Shown here piece after piece: positions 57,857 through 64,000 of a stretch of DNA of 64,000 bases (the first letter of the stretch is position 1; every line of letters starts with the position of its first letter). Below the pieces are notes generated by a model that was not told the DNA's origin, made no database searches, and saw only the letters and a list, made by a program, of their open reading frames with translations. A program made the translations under genes and the position numbers. Origin of the DNA: Actinomycetota bacterium (GTDB lineage Bacteria; Actinomycetota; Geothermincolia; Fen-727; Anoxymicrobiaceae); contig JAHJCO010000023.1 in the NCBI GenBank assembly GCA_018831265.1, forward strand, positions 62,001 through 126,000. The letters run 5' to 3'.

Positions 57857-57893
57857 GGGGACAGGCGCCGGGCTTCTTGGTCCGGTCCCTGTC
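57857..57893 (+). terminator. Hairpin after the island
   Basis: GGGACAGG and CCCTGTC, with an inner CCGG/CCGG pair, form a strong stem around GCTTCTTGGT, followed by TTATGTG. It probably ends the transcript of the secreted-protein genes before aspS. A T-box motif was looked for in this leader and not found. Confidence 0.55.
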
Positions 57894-57959
57894 TTATGTG
57901 TCGGGAAATCTGGTTGCAGAAAGGTCAGATCCTCCGGAGACCGGGAAAGACGGTTGATA

Positions 57960-59762
57960 ATGGACACACATAACACAGCGGGAGAGCGCCGAGTGTCCTT
58001 CGGCCTCAAGCGGACCGACTGGTGTGGCGAACTCGGGGCCACAGACATCGGTCGCGAGATCGTGGTGAACGGTTGGGTGGCCAGGAGGCGCGACCACGGC
58101 GGCCTGATCTTCATCGACGTCCGGGATATCACCGGGATCATACAGGTCGTCTGCGACCCCAGGGAGAGCGCCGAGTCCCATGCGACCGCGGAAGGGGTCA
58201 GGCCTGAGTATGTGCTGGGCGTTAAGGGCAGGGTTCGTGGGCGCCCCGAGGGCACGGAGAACCCCGAGATGGCGACCGGGCAGGTCGAGGTAGTGGTCGA
58301 GGAGATCGAGGTCATGAACACCTCGGAGACGCCTCCGTTCGAGATACGCGACGGGATAAACGTGGACGAGAAGGTGCGCCTTCAGTACAGGTTCTGTGAC
58401 CTGAGGCGCGAGGAGATGATGGCCGGCTTCAAGCTGCGGCACCGGGTCGTCAACGCGACCCACCGTTACCTCGATTCGCTCAGGTTCACAGAGGTGGAGA
58501 CGCCCCAGCTATGCAAGAGCACGCCGGAGGGCGCTCGCGACTACCTGGTGCCCTCGCGCGTCCAGCCGGGCAGGTTCTACGCGCTGCCGCAGTCCCCGCA
58601 GCTGTTCAAGCAGGTCCTCATGGTGTCGGGTTTCGACCGCTACTACCAGATAGCCCGATGCTTCCGTGACGAGGACCTGCGGGCGGACCGGCAGCCCGAG
58701 TTCACCCAGGTCGACCTGGAGATGTCGTTCGTCGAGGAGGACGACGTCATCGCGGTCATCGACGGGCTGCTCCGTGCCGTATTCGAGGCGACGGGGCGCA
58801 CGCTGGACACACCCGTCGAGCGCATGCCGTACGACCGGGCCATGGACCTGTACGGTACGGACAGGCCGGACATGCGATACGGGCTGCGAATGGGCACCCT
58901 CGATGACGTCTTCGCGGGCACGGAGTTCAAGGTGTTCGCCGAGACCCTGGCCTCCGGCGGCTGCATCAGGGGCATGCGGGTGGAGGGCGGCTCGTCGATG
59001 TCGCGCTCGGCGCTGGACGGCTGGAACAAGGCCGCCCAGCAGGAGGGCGCGGCGGGGATGATATGGATGGTGCGGGAGGAGGAAGGGCTCCGCTCGCCGG
59101 TGGCAAAGTACCTGACCGAGCCCGAGCAGGAGGGGCTCGCCCGCAACCTGGAGCTGGAGAGGGGGGACGCGGCGTTCGTGCTGGCGGGTAAGCGCTGGGA
59201 CTGCGACGAGATACTGTACACGCTACGCCCCAGGGTGGCCGAGTCGCTGGGCATGGGCTCGTCCGGCGAGTTCCGCCTGGTCTGGATAGTGGACTGGCCG
59301 CTGCTCGAGTACGACCGGGTCGAGCAGCGCTACAAGGCGCTGCACCATCCGTTCACCAGTCCCACTGAGGACTCGCTGCCCCGCCTGGAGGACGACCCGC
59401 TCTCGGCCAGGGCACGCGCCTACGACATAGTGATGAACGGCGTCGAGATCGGTGGCGGCTCGATCCGTATCCATCGACGGGACGTGCAGGAGCGCATGTT
59501 CTCCCTGCTGGGCATCGAGCCCGAGGAGTACCGGACCCGGTTCGGGTTCCTGCTGGAAGCGCTGCAGTACGGGGCGCCGCCCCACGGCGGCGTCGCGCTC
59601 GGGCTGGACCGCCTGGTGATGCTGCTCGCCGGGCGGGAGACCATCCGAGACGTTATCGCCTTCCCCAAGACGCAGTCGGCCTCCGACCTGATGACCGGCG
59701 CACCCGACGAGGTCTCGCCGGCGCAGCTCCGCGACCTGGGGTTAAAAAGGGGTCAAACCTGA
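57960..59762 (+). CDS. aspS: Aspartyl-tRNA synthetase, bacterial type, likely non-discriminating
   Basis: This 600-residue class II synthetase has an N-terminal OB anticodon domain ([21 protein letters not shown]). The catalytic core follows with [29 protein letters not shown] (motif 2), a GAD insertion (about 290-410) and [23 protein letters not shown] (motif 3). His46 (in RRRDHGG) and Gly98 (in RPEGTEN) match, as I recall, residues that mark non-discriminating AspRS, which also charge tRNA-Asn. The last residues KRGQT and the stop come from the REP-like repeat that follows. The ATG at 57960 lacks a strong ribosome site. Confidence 0.94.
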   Translation: MDTHNTAGERRVSFGLKRTDWCGELGATDIGREIVVNGWVARRRDHGGLIFIDVRDITGIIQVVCDPRESAESHATAEGVRPEYVLGVKGRVRGRPEGTENPEMATGQVEVVVEEIEVMNTSETPPFEIRDGINVDEKVRLQYRFCDLRREEMMAGFKLRHRVVNATHRYLDSLRFTEVETPQLCKSTPEGARDYLVPSRVQPGRFYALPQSPQLFKQVLMVSGFDRYYQIARCFRDEDLRADRQPEFTQVDLEMSFVEEDDVIAVIDGLLRAVFEATGRTLDTPVERMPYDRAMDLYGTDRPDMRYGLRMGTLDDVFAGTEFKVFAETLASGGCIRGMRVEGGSSMSRSALDGWNKAAQQEGAAGMIWMVREEEGLRSPVAKYLTEPEQEGLARNLELERGDAAFVLAGKRWDCDEILYTLRPRVAESLGMGSSGEFRLVWIVDWPLLEYDRVEQRYKALHHPFTSPTEDSLPRLEDDPLSARARAYDIVMNGVEIGGGSIRIHRRDVQERMFSLLGIEPEEYRTRFGFLLEALQYGAPPHGGVALGLDRLVMLLAGRETIRDVIAFPKTQSASDLMTGAPDEVSPAQLRDLGLKRGQT

Positions 59763-59866
59763 AATCTTGCATAATTTGCGTTTCACGTCTGACCCCAGAT
59801 GCAAGAAATGCAAGATCTCAGGTTTGACCCCAGACGCAAGAAATGCAGAATTTCAGGTTTGACCCC
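59749..59866. repeat. Repeat cluster at the 3' end of aspS
   Basis: An inverted copy (GGGGTCAAACCTGAAATCTT, from 59749) is followed by two direct copies of a 35-base unit. Each direct copy starts with AGA(T/C)GCAAGAAATGCA and ends with CAGGTTTGACCCC (ending 59830 and 59866). The first copy includes the aspS stop codon. GTCTGACCCC (59788) carries the REP core. Two direct copies with no spacers of equal length do not make a CRISPR array. Confidence 0.65.
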
Positions 59867-59928
59867 ATGTGTTATAGTATGCAGCGTCTTTTTTTGAAGA
59901 GTTGGTCGGTGACCGGAGAGGGGTTCGG

Positions 59929-60276
59929 ATGGGTCACGTCGCCGGACTTGTAGCGGCAATCGCCTTCGCCTGCATGGCGGTGTTCACGGCGATACTGCTG
60001 TACCAGCTGGTCAGGACCATGGGTATCCTCAACATGTTCCTCAACGACGTGCGCGTGGAGACCATCCCGCTCATGAAGAAGTTCGGTACCACCGTCGACC
60101 ACGTCAACACGGAGCTCGACCGCGTGGACGGCATCCTCACGGCGGCCGAATCGATGGCGGAGAAGGCGAACACCGCAACCAAGGTCGTCAGTGAGGTCGT
60201 CACTTCCCCCATCGTGAAGATCATCGGTGTGAGCGCGGGGCTGGGCAAGGCTTATACGAGGTTCAAGCGGCGCTGA
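59929..60276 (+). CDS. DUF948 membrane protein
   Basis: This 115-residue protein has one N-terminal membrane helix (LVAAIAFACMAVFTAILLYQLV), then an amphipathic helix (IPLMKKFGTTVDHVNTELDRVDGILTAAESMAEKA). VVTSPIVKIIGVSAG follows, and it ends in basic residues. This is the layout of DUF948 proteins, which are common next to alaS in actinobacteria. The ATG at 59929 follows GGAGAGGGG. The function is not known. Confidence 0.75.
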   Translation: MGHVAGLVAAIAFACMAVFTAILLYQLVRTMGILNMFLNDVRVETIPLMKKFGTTVDHVNTELDRVDGILTAAESMAEKANTATKVVSEVVTSPIVKIIGVSAGLGKAYTRFKRR

Positions 60277-60332
60277 GCCAGGTCAGTCAAACGTCTACTT
60301 CCCTCCGTACCGGACTGATCGATATCGTCCGC

Positions 60333-60338
60333 TATAAT
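60333..60338 (+). promoter_or_regulatory. Possible -10 box before alaS
   Basis: TATAAT lies 58 bases before the alaS start in a locally AT-rich stretch. No good -35 was found at 16-18 bases, so the call is weak. Confidence 0.4.
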
Positions 60339-60395
60339 CAGGTCTTGGGATACAATATCTTTTTGCCCTGTCAATAACCCGGAGGAAGCCGGACA

Positions 60396-63020
<2,625 letters not shown>

Positions 63021-63066
63021 ACGCGACAACGTGAGCCAGAGACCGCAATCAAGAGGAGCACAGGCA

Positions 63067-63168
63067 ATTGGGGTCGGACACTTGCATGCGCTCGACGACG
63101 CTGCTCGACATGTCGAGATAGGGCATGAAATTGTCCGACGCCACGGTAGACAAGACCAGGACAAGCAA
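63067..63168 (+). repeat. Tandem REP-like element before yqgF, copy A
   Basis: This 102-base unit is repeated at 63228-63329 with a single mismatch. Inside are the ends GGGGTCGGACACTTGCATGC and GCATGAAATTGTCCGACGCC (inverted) and the perfect palindrome CTCGACATGTCGAG. A block ACGCGACAACGTGAG lies before each copy (63021, 63176), which points to a duplication unit of about 155-161 bases. Confidence 0.8.
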
Positions 63169-63227
63169 GAAACCGACGCGACAACGTGAGAAAAGATCGC
63201 TATCTGGCAAGAACGGGGTCCGATACG

Positions 63228-63329
63228 ATTGGGGTCGGACACTTGCATGCACTCGACGACGCTGCTCGACATGTCGAGATAGGGCATGAAATTGTCCGAC
63301 GCCACGGTAGACAAGACCAGGACAAGCAA
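63228..63329 (+). repeat. Tandem REP-like element before yqgF, copy B
   Basis: This second copy of the 102-base unit runs up to the first base of the yqgF ATG. Its right flank holds AGGA at 63319-63322, seven bases before the ATG, so the ribosome site of yqgF lies in the repeat. Confidence 0.8.
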
Positions 63330-63757
63330 TGAAAGAGTCGAGGCTTATCGGGCTGGACGTGGGTGAGCGGAGGATCGGCGTGGCCCTGAGCGACCCGCTG
63401 GGTCATACCGCCCAGCCGTACATCACCATCGAGAACGACGAGGGGGCCATACCCCGCATCGGCGAGCTGGTCTCGGAGTCGGGTGTGGGGCGCGTGGTGG
63501 TGGGTCTCCCGCTGCTCCTCGACGGCCGCGAGGGCGCGCAGGCCGCGCGTGCGCGGGAGTTCGCCTCGCGCCTCGGCGAACACCTGTCCCTGCCCGTGGA
63601 GATGATCGACGAGCGGCTCACCACCCGGCAGGCCACCTCCGTGATCTCCAGGAGCGAGGGCGCCGGCAGGAAGGACAGGGGAGCCACGGACCGGGTGGCC
63701 GCGGCCCTGATCCTCCAGTCCTACTTGGACGGACACGGGGTGGGTACCGATGCCTGA
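63329..63757 (+). CDS. yqgF: YqgF/RuvX family putative Holliday junction resolvase
   Basis: YqgF has an RNase H fold and is linked to processing of the 16S rRNA precursor and to junction resolution. The 142-residue protein starts with the Asp-bearing LIGLDVGERRIGVALSDPLG. It has VVGLPLLLDGREGAQAARAREF, then MIDERLTTRQATSVISRSEG, and a final TDRVAAALILQSYLD with the last Asp. The alaS-yqgF-mltG order is common. The stop overlaps the mltG start region. Confidence 0.93.
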   Translation: MKESRLIGLDVGERRIGVALSDPLGHTAQPYITIENDEGAIPRIGELVSESGVGRVVVGLPLLLDGREGAQAARAREFASRLGEHLSLPVEMIDERLTTRQATSVISRSEGAGRKDRGATDRVAAALILQSYLDGHGVGTDA

Positions 63758-64000
63758 TGCGAACCTCTACGGCAGGAGGTCGGAGCGCAGGCGCGAGAAG
63801 GCCAGGCTCAGGGCGCAGCGCCGGCACCGGGTGCTGGCAGGCGCGGGAATCGGCCTCGCGGTCCTTGTCGTCGCGGGCCTGGTGGGCGGTATCATCATCT
63901 TCAAGAAGGTGAAGGCGGACAAGGCCCGCAAGATCGTCACCTACACCGTCACCATACCCGAGGGTTATACCAACGAGCAGACCGCCGCCAAGGTGGCAGA
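63750..64000 (+). CDS. mltG: Endolytic murein transglycosylase MltG, N-terminal part (cut by window end)
   Basis: The visible 83 residues hold a basic cytosolic stretch (GRRSERRREKARLRAQRRHR), a membrane helix (VLAGAGIGLAVLVVAGLVGGIIIF) and the start of the YceG domain (YTVTIPEGYTNEQTAAKVAE). MltG cuts growing glycan strands and sets their length. The ATG at 63750 lies before the yqgF stop, an 8-base overlap. The rest of the gene is beyond the window. Confidence 0.85.
   Translation, partial: MPDANLYGRRSERRREKARLRAQRRHRVLAGAGIGLAVLVVAGLVGGIIIFKKVKADKARKIVTYTVTIPEGYTNEQTAAKVA

Noticed and set aside
57740-57959. T-box riboswitch before aspS
   Set aside because: No T-box sequence or specifier layout is seen; the one strong hairpin fits a terminator of the gene upstream. 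The leaders of proS, hisS and alaS also show none.
59749-59866. Short direct repeats after aspS as a CRISPR array
   Set aside because: There are only two direct units and one inverted unit, adjacent with no spacers, and no cas genes are nearby.

Overview
The window is high-GC DNA, tightly packed and almost entirely plus-strand. The organism is probably a deep-branching actinobacterial (Actinomycetota-like) lineage; this is inferred from gene content, not from a search. The clues are a WhiG-type sigma factor between xerC and rpsB, a CDP-alcohol phosphotransferase / acyltransferase / PimA-like trio as in mycobacterial phosphatidylinositol-mannoside synthesis, a Rel–Dtd–MBL–HisS order, PdxST, and many TTG and GTG starts with good Shine-Dalgarno sites.

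Layout. 0-3.5 kb: end of lepB, rnhB, yraN and a large membrane protein. 3.5-5.3 kb (minus): a FixC/FixX-like flavoprotein-ferredoxin pair. 5.4-6.2 kb: a VapBC-type toxin-antitoxin pair behind a nested palindromic operator. 6.3-11.2 kb: comM, dprA, xerC, whiG. 11.2-20.6 kb: rpsB, tsf, pyrH, frr, cdsA, dxr, rseP, ispG, proS (translation, lipid and isoprenoid housekeeping). 20.5-27.7 kb: a glycolipid cluster (phosphotransferase, acyltransferase, GT4 mannosyltransferase-like, inositol-monophosphatase-like, PAP2 phosphatase, a zinc-ribbon membrane protein). 27.7-31.4 kb: LysE exporter, LemA, HtpX, DUF3048 lipoprotein. 31.5-33.8 kb: pdxS, pdxT, yebC. 33.9-42.3 kb: ruvC, ruvA, ruvB, queH, queA, tgt, yajC, secD, secF. 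42.3-47.1 kb: rel, dtd, an MBL hydrolase, hisS. 47.1-57.8 kb: an accessory island with a transposase relic and three very large secreted proteins, set between hisS and aspS. 57.9-64 kb: aspS, a DUF948 protein, alaS, yqgF (ruvX) and the start of mltG.

The island is the most unusual protein-coding part. Two of its proteins are YVTN-type beta-propellers followed by four tandem copies of a ~110-residue domain ('FAEGT-RPGFD' domain). The third joins a beta-helix, an IPT-like domain, four of the same domains and a glycoside-hydrolase-like barrel whose expected nucleophile is Ser. Base composition is lower in GC and changes between segments of the same gene.

The second notable layer is non-coding. 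A ~164-bp palindromic element occurs three times (before comM, rpsB and ruvB), with a terminal stem kept by compensatory changes and TA at its borders. In two copies the right arm holds the ribosome-binding site of the next gene. A different, REP-like family with a GGGGTC(A/G)G(A/G)CA core sits at many gene borders and in places forms stop codons, C-termini or ribosome-binding sites.
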